Below, one piece after another: positions 42,379 through 50,513 of a stretch of DNA of 64,000 bases (positions within the stretch are counted from its first letter, which is position 1; the number at the start of each line of letters is the position of its first letter). A model generated the notes under the pieces. It did no database searches. It worked only from the letters and a program-made list of their open reading frames with translations, and was not told where the DNA came from. The position numbers and the translations under genes are program-made. This DNA comes from Galbibacter pacificus (GTDB lineage: Bacteria; Bacteroidota; Bacteroidia; Flavobacteriales; Flavobacteriaceae), in NCBI RefSeq assembly GCF_029603165.1, contig NZ_JAQSVC010000007.1, forward strand, positions 1 through 64,000, given 5' to 3'.

Positions 42379-44475
42379 ATGAAGAAGTTTTCCTTTTTGT
42401 TTATGTTGTTAATGTTCTTGTCGTGCGCCAAAGAAGAAAATGGACCATCAACATACAAATGGAACGATTATTTGGGAGGTTCCGATAGAAATCATTATAC
42501 AGATCTATCTCAAATTACGCCCCAAAACGTAAACCGGCTAAAAATTGTATGGTCGCATAAATTGAGGGACAGCGGTCAGATGCAAATGAACCCGATAATT
42601 GAAAACGGCCTTGTTTATGGCGTTACAGCAAAAGTTCAGGCTTTTGCCTTGAATGCTGTAACCGGGGAAGAAGTCTGGAAGTTTGGCGACACGTTAAAAG
42701 CATGGCATAGTACCAGTCGCGGAGTGGCCTATTGGGAAGAAAAAAACGATAAGCGTATTTTGTATACCGTAGGCCCATATCTATATGCCTTAAATGCCAT
42801 TTCGGGAAAGCCTATATCAACATTCGGGAAAAATGGCAGGGTAGACTTGCACCTTGGGCTACCCAAATCTGCACAGAAAAAATTTATAATATCCAATACA
42901 CCGGGGACTGTTTTTAAGGATTTAATTATTATGCCGGTACGCCTATCGGAAGGGGCGGATGCGGCCCCGGGCGATATTCGGGCTTTTAATGTAAAAACAG
43001 GTGCTCTGGAATGGACATTCCATACCATTCCTTATCCAAATGAAGAAGGATACAATACATGGCAAAACAAAGAAGCTTATACAAACAAGATGATTGGCGG
43101 CGCAAACAATTGGGCAGGAATGGCCGTAGATACAAAGCAGGAAATTATTTACGTACCTACAGGTTCTGCGGCCCCCGATTTTTATGGCGGCAACAGGGAG
43201 GGGCAAAATTTATATGCCAATTGTTTATTGGCGCTCAATGCCAGCACAGGAAAACTTTTATGGCATTATCAATTTACGCACCATGATATTTGGGACCGCG
43301 ATTTGCCGGCGCCGCCCAATTTAATAGAAGTTAAACGCAATGGAAAGGTTGTTAAAGCCGTTGCCCAAGTAACCAAGCAAGGCTATGTGTTTGTTTTCAA
43401 CAGAATTACCGGAAAACCTTTGTTCGATATAGATGAAGTACCTGTTCCCGCTTCAACATTAAATGGAGAAGAAGCATGGAAAACACAGCCCATTCCCAAA
43501 TTACCCAAGCCATTTGCACGGCAGAGCAGCGATTTAACAGAAGCCGATATTAGTCCGTTTGCAGGAAATAAGGAAGCTTTAAAAAAGAGGTTCAATACTT
43601 TTAACAAAGAAATATATGCCCCTCCGGGATTGAGTCCCGTTTTATTGTTGCCCGGTTATGATGGCGGTGCCGAGTGGGGCGGGGCGGGAGCCGATGCTAA
43701 AAACGGAATTTTATATGTGAATGCAAATGAAATGCCTTGGATATTACAAATGGAAGAAACACAAGAAATTTCTTCCGGAACTAGTATTGATGGCTCTGGT
43801 CTTTACAAAATGTATTGTGCCACGTGTCATCAAAAAGATATGGGCGGATTGCCGGAGAGCGGGTATCCATCGTTGAAAGGCCTTTCGGATAGGCTAACAG
43901 AAGAAAATGTGCTCGATTTGATAAATTCGGGAAAAGGAATGATGCCCGGATTTCCACAGCTATCCAAGGACGAGAGGGAGGCAATTTTAGCATATATTTA
44001 TAAAGGGCAAAAGAAAGAAGTTGAGAATAATTACGTAAATTTAAAATATAAACCCCCGTATAAGCATACGGGATATAACAAGTTTTTAGACAGCAATGGG
44101 TTACCGGCAATTGCCCCTCCATGGGGAACATTGTCTGCCATTGATTTAAATTCGGGAAAGTACCTTTGGCAAGTACCATTGGGGGTTACAGAAAGTTTAG
44201 GCAATAAACGAACGGGCACCGAAAATTATGGGGGTCCCATTATTACCGAAAACGGACTTTTGTTTATTGCGGCTACTAAAGATGGATATTTTAGAGCTTT
44301 TAACAGAAATAATGGTAACTTGCTCTGGGAAACAAAACTTCCGGCGGCATCTTTTGCCACACCTTCAACGTATATAATTGAAGGAAAACAATATATTGTA
44401 TTGGCTTGTGGAGGCGAAAAATTAGGGACCCCAAAAGGGAACCAGATAATTGCCTTTGCATTAGAAAATGAATAA
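42379..44475 (+). CDS. PQQ-dependent dehydrogenase lipoprotein with an inserted cytochrome c domain
   Basis: The 698-residue protein has a lipobox (MFLSC, Cys about 16). The start matches quinoprotein dehydrogenases (YLGGSDRNHYTDLSQITPQN). Repeated W motifs of an eight-bladed PQQ propeller follow (ALNAVTGEEVWKFGD, AFNVKTGALEWTFHT, ALNASTGKLLWHY, AIDLNSGKYLWQV, AFNRNNGNLLWET). A cytochrome c domain with CATCH (Cys about 480) and a downstream PGFPQLS Met region sits inside the propeller (about 465-555) instead of at an end. It would oxidise a sugar or alcohol in the periplasm and pass electrons to the heme. PQQ synthesis genes are not in this window. Confidence 0.88.
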   Translation: MKKFSFLFMLLMFLSCAKEENGPSTYKWNDYLGGSDRNHYTDLSQITPQNVNRLKIVWSHKLRDSGQMQMNPIIENGLVYGVTAKVQAFALNAVTGEEVWKFGDTLKAWHSTSRGVAYWEEKNDKRILYTVGPYLYALNAISGKPISTFGKNGRVDLHLGLPKSAQKKFIISNTPGTVFKDLIIMPVRLSEGADAAPGDIRAFNVKTGALEWTFHTIPYPNEEGYNTWQNKEAYTNKMIGGANNWAGMAVDTKQEIIYVPTGSAAPDFYGGNREGQNLYANCLLALNASTGKLLWHYQFTHHDIWDRDLPAPPNLIEVKRNGKVVKAVAQVTKQGYVFVFNRITGKPLFDIDEVPVPASTLNGEEAWKTQPIPKLPKPFARQSSDLTEADISPFAGNKEALKKRFNTFNKEIYAPPGLSPVLLLPGYDGGAEWGGAGADAKNGILYVNANEMPWILQMEETQEISSGTSIDGSGLYKMYCATCHQKDMGGLPESGYPSLKGLSDRLTEENVLDLINSGKGMMPGFPQLSKDEREAILAYIYKGQKKEVENNYVNLKYKPPYKHTGYNKFLDSNGLPAIAPPWGTLSAIDLNSGKYLWQVPLGVTESLGNKRTGTENYGGPIITENGLLFIAATKDGYFRAFNRNNGNLLWETKLPAASFATPSTYIIEGKQYIVLACGGEKLGTPKGNQIIAFALENE

Positions 44476-44476
44476 T

Positions 44477-45181
44477 ATGAAGAAAATTATACTTTTTTTA
44501 GCAGTTATTACTTTTGTAGGATGTACAACACAAAAAAAAGTTGTACAAACAACTACTCCAGCTACCCCAACGTTTAAATATTTGGCCTTGGGCGACAGTT
44601 ATACCATAGGCGAAAGTGTATGCGAAAGCTGTAGTTTTCCTATTCAGTTGTTAGAAAAAATAGCAAATGAAGAAAAGGAGAAGGTTGCTTTACAGATTAT
44701 AGCTAAAACCGGTTGGACTACTTCAGATTTGATTAAAGGAATAAAAGACTCCTTGCCACAAGGCAACCAAGACTTGGTTACGTTGTTAATTGGAGTGAAC
44801 AATCAATACCAAGGGAAGGATTTTTCGTTGTACCAAGAAGATTTTCCGGCACTTTTAACCAAGGCCGTTCAATTGGCGGGAGGCGATACTAACCGTGTAA
44901 TTGTAATTTCAATACCCGATTATGCGTACACCCCTTATGGACAGAAAAAACCAGATCCCAAAAAAATATCAACCGAAATAGATCAATACAACGCTTTTGC
45001 AAAAAAAATAGTTGAAGCCAACGGGGTTTCGTTTGTAAATATTACCAACATCAGTAGGGAAGGGCTTAATAATCCTGCTTTAATCGCTTCAGATGGTTTG
45101 CACCCTTCTAAAGAATGTTATAGCAGTTTTGTTTCTCAAATATTGTTTGAGGTGAAAAAGAAAAATATATTGAGCAAATAA
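44477..45181 (+). CDS. SGNH/GDSL hydrolase lipoprotein
   Basis: With the ATG at 44477 (MKKIILFLAVITFVGC) the protein has 234 residues and a lipobox ending at Cys16; an ATG nine bases earlier overlaps the previous gene. SGNH blocks are ALGDSYTIGE (Ser41), GWTTSDL with the oxyanion Gly, LIGVNNQY (Asn) and SDGLHPS (Asp, His). It should hydrolyse esters, probably acyl or acetyl groups, in the periplasm. It is the third gene of the run with the metallophosphoesterase and the PQQ dehydrogenase. Confidence 0.88.
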   Translation: MKKIILFLAVITFVGCTTQKKVVQTTTPATPTFKYLALGDSYTIGESVCESCSFPIQLLEKIANEEKEKVALQIIAKTGWTTSDLIKGIKDSLPQGNQDLVTLLIGVNNQYQGKDFSLYQEDFPALLTKAVQLAGGDTNRVIVISIPDYAYTPYGQKKPDPKKISTEIDQYNAFAKKIVEANGVSFVNITNISREGLNNPALIASDGLHPSKECYSSFVSQILFEVKKKNILSK

Positions 45182-45183
45182 AA

Positions 45184-45513
45184 TTATATTTCGGGGGCCA
45201 ATTCAACTTCAAGTCCGTCAAGATCTTCGGTCATTTGTATCTGGCAACCAAGGCGACTATTATCTTTTACATTAAATGCCTCCGCAAGCATTAAATCTTC
45301 GTCATAGCTCATTTCGGGCAATACATGGTCTGACGTTACATAACATTGGCAAGAAGCACACATGGCCATGCCTCCGCAAACACCGATGGTACCTTCGGGG
45401 GCCAGCTCGTACGAACGTACAATTTCCATAAGGTTCATGGCCATATCTGTTGGGGCCTGTACTTCGTGTACGTTACCTTCTCTATCTTTTATCTTAATGG
45501 TTATATCAGACAT
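45184..45513 (-). CDS. Adrenodoxin-type 2Fe-2S ferredoxin
   Basis: The 109-residue protein has cluster ligands Cys46, Cys52, Cys55 and Cys90 in a C-x5-C-x2-C-x34-C arrangement (GVCGGMAMCASCQC; RLGCQI). That is the spacing of vertebrate-type/adrenodoxin-like ferredoxins. The surface is very acidic (DEDLMLAEAF, EDLDG), as needed for docking to a reductase. A ferredoxin-NADP reductase gene lies 185 bases upstream on the same strand, the likely electron donor. It converges with the SGNH hydrolase gene, with only two bases between stops. Confidence 0.92.
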   Translation of the reverse strand: MSDITIKIKDREGNVHEVQAPTDMAMNLMEIVRSYELAPEGTIGVCGGMAMCASCQCYVTSDHVLPEMSYDEDLMLAEAFNVKDNSRLGCQIQMTEDLDGLEVELAPEI

Positions 45514-45698
45514 TCGTTAAAATTTTGAGCGACAAAAATAAATAAAAGTTTTTATCAGTCTACTAATTTAGTAGGGAATTGTTGTTAAAACTTCTTTTTG
45601 AGAAATAAATTTTTTGGTAACGGCATGTAAAATTAGTAACCAGTATATAAGGGCTGTTTAAAATTTGGAATGCTATACCTGATTTATGGAATAATGGC

Positions 45699-46751
45699 TT
45701 ATTTAATAGATTTCACAACTGCTTTTTCTGCCTCTTTCCTGCTTCCGTCAAAACCGTCAACTCCACTTACGGTTGTGTACTTCATTACATATTTTTTATC
45801 AGGAAAAATACGTTTGTAGGCACTTTGGCACATTAAGGTAGCTTCATGGAACCCGCAAAGGATTAATTTTAACTTTCCGGGATAAGTATTTACGTCGCCA
45901 ATAGCATAAATTCCGGGAATATTGGTTTGGTAGTCCAAAGTATTATCTACTTTAATCGCATTTTTTTCAATTTCCAGTCCCCAATTGGCAATAGGACCTA
46001 ATTTTGGCGAAAGCCCAAATAAGGGGATAAAGTGATCCAGTTCCAGATTGAATTCTTCACCTTCTTGTTTTATGGTAATGCTTTCTAATTTTCCGTTGCC
46101 TTGGAGCGCAGTTACTTCGGCAGGTGTAATTAAGTTTATTTTGCCTGTTTTCTTTAGGGATTCTACTTTTTCTACCGAATCCAATGCCCCTCTAAACTCA
46201 TTTCTTCTATGGATGAGTGTAACTTCATTGGCAACATCGGCCAGAAAAATACTCCAGTCCAAAGCAGAGTCGCCACCGCCGGCAATGGCTACTTTTTTGT
46301 TTCTGTACAACTCAGGGTCTCGAATAATGTATTCAATGCCATTGTCTTCAAAATTGGTTATATTATCCAGCTGTGGTTTTCTGGGTTCAAAGCTCCCCAG
46401 GCCACCTGCAATGGCAACAACGGGCGCATGGTGTTTGGTACCTCTGTTGGTGGTAACAATAAAAGAACCGTCATTTTGTTTTTCAATGGTTTCGGCACGT
46501 TCGCCCAAAGTAAATCCTGGCTCGAAGGGTTCAATTTGCTTCATAAGGTTAGCTACGAGGTCGCCTGCCAATACTTCTGGATATGCTGGAATATCATAAA
46601 TAGGCTTTTTGGGATATATTTCGGCACATTGTCCACCGGGTTGTGGAAGTGCATCAATAAGATGGCATTTTAATTTTAACAATCCGGCTTCGAAAACAGA
46701 AAAAAGTCCTGTTGGTCCGGCACCTATTATAAGAATATCTGTTTTAATCAT
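45699..46751 (-). CDS. Thioredoxin-reductase-like ferredoxin-NADP+ reductase
   Basis: The 350-residue flavoprotein has an N-terminal FAD Rossmann motif (DILIIGAGPTGLFSVFEAG), an NADPH motif in the middle (VAIAGGGDSALDWSIFL) and a C-terminal FAD segment (PGIYAIGDVNTYPGK). The CxxC of true thioredoxin reductases is missing. That, with the C-terminal extension, matches the YumC-type ferredoxin-NADP reductase. It would reduce the ferredoxin encoded next to it. The NifU-like and Mrp genes lie just upstream on the same strand. The gap 45514-45698 has no gene. Confidence 0.9.
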   Translation of the reverse strand: MIKTDILIIGAGPTGLFSVFEAGLLKLKCHLIDALPQPGGQCAEIYPKKPIYDIPAYPEVLAGDLVANLMKQIEPFEPGFTLGERAETIEKQNDGSFIVTTNRGTKHHAPVVAIAGGLGSFEPRKPQLDNITNFEDNGIEYIIRDPELYRNKKVAIAGGGDSALDWSIFLADVANEVTLIHRRNEFRGALDSVEKVESLKKTGKINLITPAEVTALQGNGKLESITIKQEGEEFNLELDHFIPLFGLSPKLGPIANWGLEIEKNAIKVDNTLDYQTNIPGIYAIGDVNTYPGKLKLILCGFHEATLMCQSAYKRIFPDKKYVMKYTTVSGVDGFDGSRKEAEKAVVKSIK

Positions 46752-46919
46752 TGAAAAATAATTTTTAAAAGAGTTTACTGCCTTTCTCTTTTTTATAAAA
46801 TATTATTTTGGGCAAGATTATTATCTTGTCCACTATTATTTACGGGCATTTATCAAGATTTTCCCCACGTCTTTTAAGTTGGGTGTTGGGGTGGTAAAAA
46901 CCTGTTAAGTGCACCCTAA

Positions 46920-47159
46920 TTAATCTATGTTGATAACCTGTTCTATTTGCGGAGCATACTTTTTAATGGTCATTTCCACACCACTTTTTAGTGTCATTTG
47001 GTTAACACTACAGCCAACACATGCTCCTTCAAGCTTTACTTTTACAAGTTTGTCGTTATCGATGGAAACAAGGCTTATGTTGCCACCGTCGCTTTCAAGA
47101 AAAGGCCTGATTTCTTCAAGCGCTTTCTCTACGTTTAATTTAACTTCTTCCGACGTCAT
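46920..47159 (-). CDS. NifU-like C-terminal domain protein (Fe-S carrier)
   Basis: The 79-residue protein is a stand-alone NifU C-terminal domain: EKALEEIRPFLESDGGNISL, then LEGACVGCSVNQMTL with Cys47 and Cys50, which hold a transferable Fe-S cluster. It ends KKYAPQIEQVINID. It lies 13 bases after the Mrp gene and is surely co-transcribed. Together they form an Fe-S carrier pair ahead of the ferredoxin and reductase genes. Confidence 0.92.
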   Translation of the reverse strand: MTSEEVKLNVEKALEEIRPFLESDGGNISLVSIDNDKLVKVKLEGACVGCSVNQMTLKSGVEMTIKKYAPQIEQVINID

Positions 47160-47172
47160 TTTTTTATAATTA

Positions 47173-48300
47173 TTATTTTTTTACCGCTGCGCAACCCGCC
47201 ATTGTTGTTATTTTAATGGCTTCGGTTGGAGGCAGGCTTTTGTTGCGGTTTACTACCTCTTGCACTATGTTTTTGGTGAGCTCCTTAAAGGCACCTTCAA
47301 GTGGGGTATTGTCTTGTAGTGCTGCAGGACGCCCAACGTCTCCTGCTTCCCGAATGCTCTGCACCAATGGGATCTCGCCTAAAAAGGGCACTTTCAGGTC
47401 GTTAGACAGGTTTTTGGCCCCTTCCTTACCAAAGATATAATATTTGTTGTTTGGTAATTCTTCGGGCGTAAAATACGCCATATTTTCCACGATGCCCAAC
47501 ACGGGAACGTTAATGCTCTCCTGTTGGAACATGGCAACTCCTTTTTTTGCATCGGCCAGGGCTACATTTTGCGGAGTGCTTACCACAACGGCACCGGTAA
47601 TTGGGAGCGCTTGCATAATACTTAGGTGAATATCTCCGGTTCCTGGTGGGAGGTCTAAAAGCAAAAAGTCCAGTTCGCCCCAAGCAGCGTCAAAAATCAT
47701 TTGATTGAGTGCTTTGGAGGCCATGGGCCCTCTCCAGATTACCGCTTGGTTTGGTTGGGTAAAAAAACCGATTGAAAGTATTTTTACACCATAACTTTCA
47801 ATAGGTTTCATTTTCGACTTTCCATTTACGTTGATGGCCAACGGTTTTTCGTTTTCCACATCAAACATAATCGGGGCCGAGGGACCGTATATATCTGCAT
47901 CCAACAAACCTACATTAAAACCCATTTTGGCAAGGGTTACCGCCAAATTTGAGGTAACGGTAGATTTACCTACACCGCCTTTTCCCGATGCAACGGCAAT
48001 AATATTTTTTATGCCCGGGATTGCTTTTCCTTTTATTTGAGGTTTTTCTGGTGCTTCAACTTTAATGTTCACTTTAACTTTTGCCTTTTGGTAAACTTTA
48101 TCATGAACGGTCTTTAATATTTCAATCTCCGTTTTCTTTTTGGCTTGAAGGCTTGGGTTGCCAATGGTAATATCTACAACTACTTCATCTCCAAAGGTCA
48201 TTACATTGGTAACGGCCCCACTTTCAATCATGTTCTTTCCTTCCCCAGGCACAGAAATCGTTTCGAGTGCCCGTAACACTTCTTTTTTATCTATTTTCAT
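47173..48300 (-). CDS. Mrp/ApbC-family Fe-S carrier ATPase
   Basis: The 375-residue protein has an N-terminal MIP18/DUF59 domain (about 1-85) and a P-loop ATPase domain. The deviant Walker A is SGKGGVGKST (105-114), Walker B/switch is LLDADIYGPS, and GLLDLPPGTGDIHLSI follows. It loads Fe-S clusters onto targets. The CxxC usual near residue 270-280 of proteobacterial Mrp is replaced by YFTPEELPNNKYY, and the only Cys near the end is in MAGCAAVKK. That ending is common to Bacteroidota homologues as far as I recall. It heads the minus-strand Fe-S operon. Confidence 0.9.
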   Translation of the reverse strand: MKIDKKEVLRALETISVPGEGKNMIESGAVTNVMTFGDEVVVDITIGNPSLQAKKKTEIEILKTVHDKVYQKAKVKVNIKVEAPEKPQIKGKAIPGIKNIIAVASGKGGVGKSTVTSNLAVTLAKMGFNVGLLDADIYGPSAPIMFDVENEKPLAINVNGKSKMKPIESYGVKILSIGFFTQPNQAVIWRGPMASKALNQMIFDAAWGELDFLLLDLPPGTGDIHLSIMQALPITGAVVVSTPQNVALADAKKGVAMFQQESINVPVLGIVENMAYFTPEELPNNKYYIFGKEGAKNLSNDLKVPFLGEIPLVQSIREAGDVGRPAALQDNTPLEGAFKELTKNIVQEVVNRNKSLPPTEAIKITTMAGCAAVKK

Positions 48301-48396
48301 GTATTCTTCTTGTGCAATTCTTTTTTAAACTCATTCTAAATTACAAAGATACGTATTAAAAGTTAGAAGTTAAATAGATGTTGAATTATAGCGTTG

Positions 48397-48428
48397 AAAG
48401 TTTGTAAAGTTGAAAAGTTTGTAAAGTT
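48397..48428 (+). repeat. Short tandem repeat upstream of the Mrp operon
   Basis: AAAGTTTGTAAAGTT occurs at 48397 and 48414 (17-bp period). Similar TTGTAAAGTTAAG sequence recurs near 49794. The gap 48301-48667 contains this repeat, the 65-bp repeat copy at 48449 and the toxin-antitoxin promoter, and no gene. Confidence 0.5.
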
Positions 48429-48448
48429 ATATGATGAAGGATGAGTTA

Positions 48449-48513
48449 ATTAAAGAGTTAAAGGAAGAAAAAAGTTAAAGTTTTGCATTTTGATGTTTGT
48501 GATGCTGGATTTT
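48449..48513 (+). repeat. 65-bp direct repeat, left of the toxin-antitoxin pair
   Basis: It begins ATTAAAGAGTTAAAGGA and ends GATGCTGGATTTT. It matches 49360-49423 with one single-base indel and one T/C change. The two copies bracket the antitoxin and toxin genes in the same orientation. Confidence 0.85.
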
Positions 48514-48646
48514 AATTTTTTGAAGATGAAGAAGTTTAATGTAAACTTATTTTTACTGATTAAAATTTCCTCTGTAAGTTTTTTAATCTTTTGAACAATG
48601 TTTTATGCATGATACGAATCGACGGAGAAATATTATTAATTTTAAC

Positions 48647-48654
48647 TAAATTTG
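48647..48654 (+). promoter_or_regulatory. -7 box of the toxin-antitoxin operon
   Basis: TAAATTTG lies 13 bases before the antitoxin ATG (48668), with GGGAG between. The 5' leader would be only a few bases long. Confidence 0.5.
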
Positions 48655-48667
48655 AAAAAAGGGAGTT

Positions 48668-48898
48668 ATGAAAACGGCAATACAAATAGATATAACTTTT
48701 GAGCAAATTTTAGAATTGGTAAAAAAGTTACCTACAAAACAAAAAATAAAACTTACAGAAGAACTCGAAAAAGAGGGGGTGAAAACCAAATTGTCTAAAT
48801 TGCTTGATAAATTTAAAACTGATGAACTTAGTATAGAATCTATTAATGACGAAGTAGAAGCGGTAAGACAAAAATTATATGGCAAGCAAAAGCATTAA
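48668..48898 (+). CDS. Antitoxin of a PIN-domain toxin-antitoxin pair
   Basis: The 76-residue protein is mostly helical and charged (FEQILELVKKLPTKQKIKL, EKEGVKTKLSKLLDKF), ending with a toxin-binding-like tail (EVEAVRQKLYGKQKH). The opening TAIQIDITFEQI resembles small antitoxins preceding COG1569 PIN toxins in this phylum. No clear ribbon-helix-helix is visible. Its 3' end overlaps the toxin gene by 20 bases, the usual coupled order antitoxin-toxin. Confidence 0.8.
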   Translation: MKTAIQIDITFEQILELVKKLPTKQKIKLTEELEKEGVKTKLSKLLDKFKTDELSIESINDEVEAVRQKLYGKQKH

Positions 48899-49307
48899 GG
48901 TAATTTTTGACACCAACGTATGGATAAGTTTTCTTATTGGTAAACGGCTAACAATTATAAAGGAATATATAGTTGATGGACGAATAATAATTATTACTAC
49001 TGAGCAATTATTAATTGAAATAAAGGAGGTTACAAGACGCAAGAAACTTAAAAAATATTTTTCTCAAAAGAACGTAGAAGAGTTAATCCAACTACTTGAA
49101 ATAATTGCAATAGAAGTTCCTGTTACACCAACTCATGCCATAAGTAGAGATCCAAAAGATAATTTCCTGTTAGATTTAATAGATTTCTCAAAAGCAGATT
49201 ATTTAGTTACAGGAGATAAAGATTTATTAGAACACAATCCCTTTAGAACTGCCAAAATAGTTAACCCTTCAGATTTTGAAAAAATACTTAAAAAAATTAA
49301 AAACTAG
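48879..49307 (+). CDS. PIN-domain toxin (putative ribonuclease)
   Basis: The 142-residue PIN-fold protein of the COG1569 type has acidic active-site residues in VIFDTNVWIS (first Asp), a Glu near ITTEQLLIEI, SRDPKDNFLLDL (Asp) and VTGDKDLLEH (Asp). VapC-type toxins cut RNA with these Mg2+-binding carboxylates; the target here is unknown. It overlaps the antitoxin gene. The pair is flanked by 65-bp direct repeats, suggesting it moved as a cassette. Confidence 0.88.
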   Translation: MASKSIKVIFDTNVWISFLIGKRLTIIKEYIVDGRIIIITTEQLLIEIKEVTRRKKLKKYFSQKNVEELIQLLEIIAIEVPVTPTHAISRDPKDNFLLDLIDFSKADYLVTGDKDLLEHNPFRTAKIVNPSDFEKILKKIKN

Positions 49308-49359
49308 ATAATTGTTGAGCAGATTCATTATAAACTTTAATGAGTTAAAGACAAAATTG

Positions 49360-49423
49360 ATTAAAGAGTTAAAGGAGAAAAAAGTTAAAGTTTTGCATTT
49401 TGATGTCTGTGATGCTGGATTTT
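49360..49423 (+). repeat. 65-bp direct repeat, right of the toxin-antitoxin pair
   Basis: The second copy of the repeat at 48449-48513 (one base shorter, one substitution), 53 bases past the toxin stop codon. Confidence 0.85.
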
Positions 49424-49445
49424 CAAGCCTTAAACACAAAAATAC

Positions 49446-49775
49446 CTAAAGCTCTTTTGCCGGATCCCAAAAATAGTTTTCAAAATTTTGTATTTGATTG
49501 TCTTTTACTGGAATACCTTCGCTTTCCAACAATTGCTGCATTAAATTAGTGCCTTGAAAATGGTGTTTTCCGGTAAGGATTCCCTTTTGGTTAACAACCC
49601 TATGTGCAGGAACATCGGCTTTTAGGCCACTGCCGTTCATGGCCCAGCCCACCATACGTGCACTTCGGGCGGCACCCAGATATTTGGCAATGGCACCATA
49701 GGAAGTTACTTTTCCATAGGGGATTAACCGGGCAACATCGTATACGCGTTCAAAAAAGTTTTGGTTGTCTTTCAT
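49446..49775 (-). CDS. Alkyltransferase-like (ATL) DNA-binding protein
   Basis: The 109-residue protein is the DNA-binding domain of O6-alkylguanine-DNA alkyltransferase: FERVYDVARLIPYGKVTSYG, AIAKYLGAARSARMVGWAMN. The active-site P-C-H-R is P-A-H-R here (Ala57), so it cannot take up an alkyl group. ATL proteins flip and bind O6-alkylguanine and hand it to nucleotide excision repair. Length and the missing N-terminal domain fit ATL rather than a damaged Ogt. It is the third minus-strand gene after TrmB and LysE, 90 bases from the latter. Confidence 0.9.
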   Translation of the reverse strand: MKDNQNFFERVYDVARLIPYGKVTSYGAIAKYLGAARSARMVGWAMNGSGLKADVPAHRVVNQKGILTGKHHFQGTNLMQQLLESEGIPVKDNQIQNFENYFWDPAKEL

Positions 49776-49865
49776 GGTTGGAATGCTGTAGGATTGTAAA
49801 GTTAAGTGAAAAAGAACCGAAAAATGAAAATTATTATAAGCTTCTTTATTGGGAGAATAACCGGT

Positions 49866-50513
49866 TTACGCTTCCATATAAAACAACCTGATAAGGGTGA
49901 TAATAAGTAACAAAGCCATTAAAGCACTGATGATATAATCGGAATAACGGGAAAAAGTATCGGTTCGGTCTTCCAGTTTATCAAAATAAAAAACATACAT
50001 ATATAGCATGGCAAAGGTGCCCATACCGGCTGCTATTACAAAAACAAGAATGTCCCATAATTGAAATTTAATCCATCCGGAAACGTTCCAAGCGGCATTG
50101 AGGCCACAAAAATAGGCTATTGGCAATACATTTAGGGCAGCGATTAGCATCCCTTTTAAAAAAATATTGATCCTTTTGTTTTCAATATTTACCTGCCTTA
50201 CTTTTTTCGTGCTTTTGTTTTTCTTGGCCATGATAAAAAAATAAATGGCAAAAAAGGCAAAGACAGCCAGTGCAATTTTAAGGAGGATGTCTATTACAAA
50301 CGGGTTGTTGTATAGGTATTTTGAGATAAGCACGCCAATATATGCCTGTAGCGACACAATAAGCGAGGCGCCAATGGCAAATATTATTCCGTTGGTCTTT
50401 CCCCGTTGGGCACTTGTCTTTGCGGCCGTTATATTTACAAGCCCAGGGAAAACAATGGCCATGAGCGATGCAGAAAAGGTAGCAAAGAAAAGAATGATTA
50501 AATGTGGCATCAA
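49866..50513 (-). CDS. LysE-family translocator
   Basis: The 215-residue membrane protein has six hydrophobic segments. The first reads IILFFATFSASLMAIVFPGLVNI, with the PG of the LysE/RhtB signature, followed by AKTSAQRGKTNGIIFAIGAS. Members export amino acids or small metabolites by proton exchange; the substrate is unknown. Its ATG overlaps the stop of trmB by four bases, so translation is coupled. Confidence 0.85.
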   Translation of the reverse strand: MMPHLIILFFATFSASLMAIVFPGLVNITAAKTSAQRGKTNGIIFAIGASLIVSLQAYIGVLISKYLYNNPFVIDILLKIALAVFAFFAIYFFIMAKKNKSTKKVRQVNIENKRINIFLKGMLIAALNVLPIAYFCGLNAAWNVSGWIKFQLWDILVFVIAAGMGTFAMLYMYVFYFDKLEDRTDTFSRYSDYIISALMALLLIITLIRLFYMEA

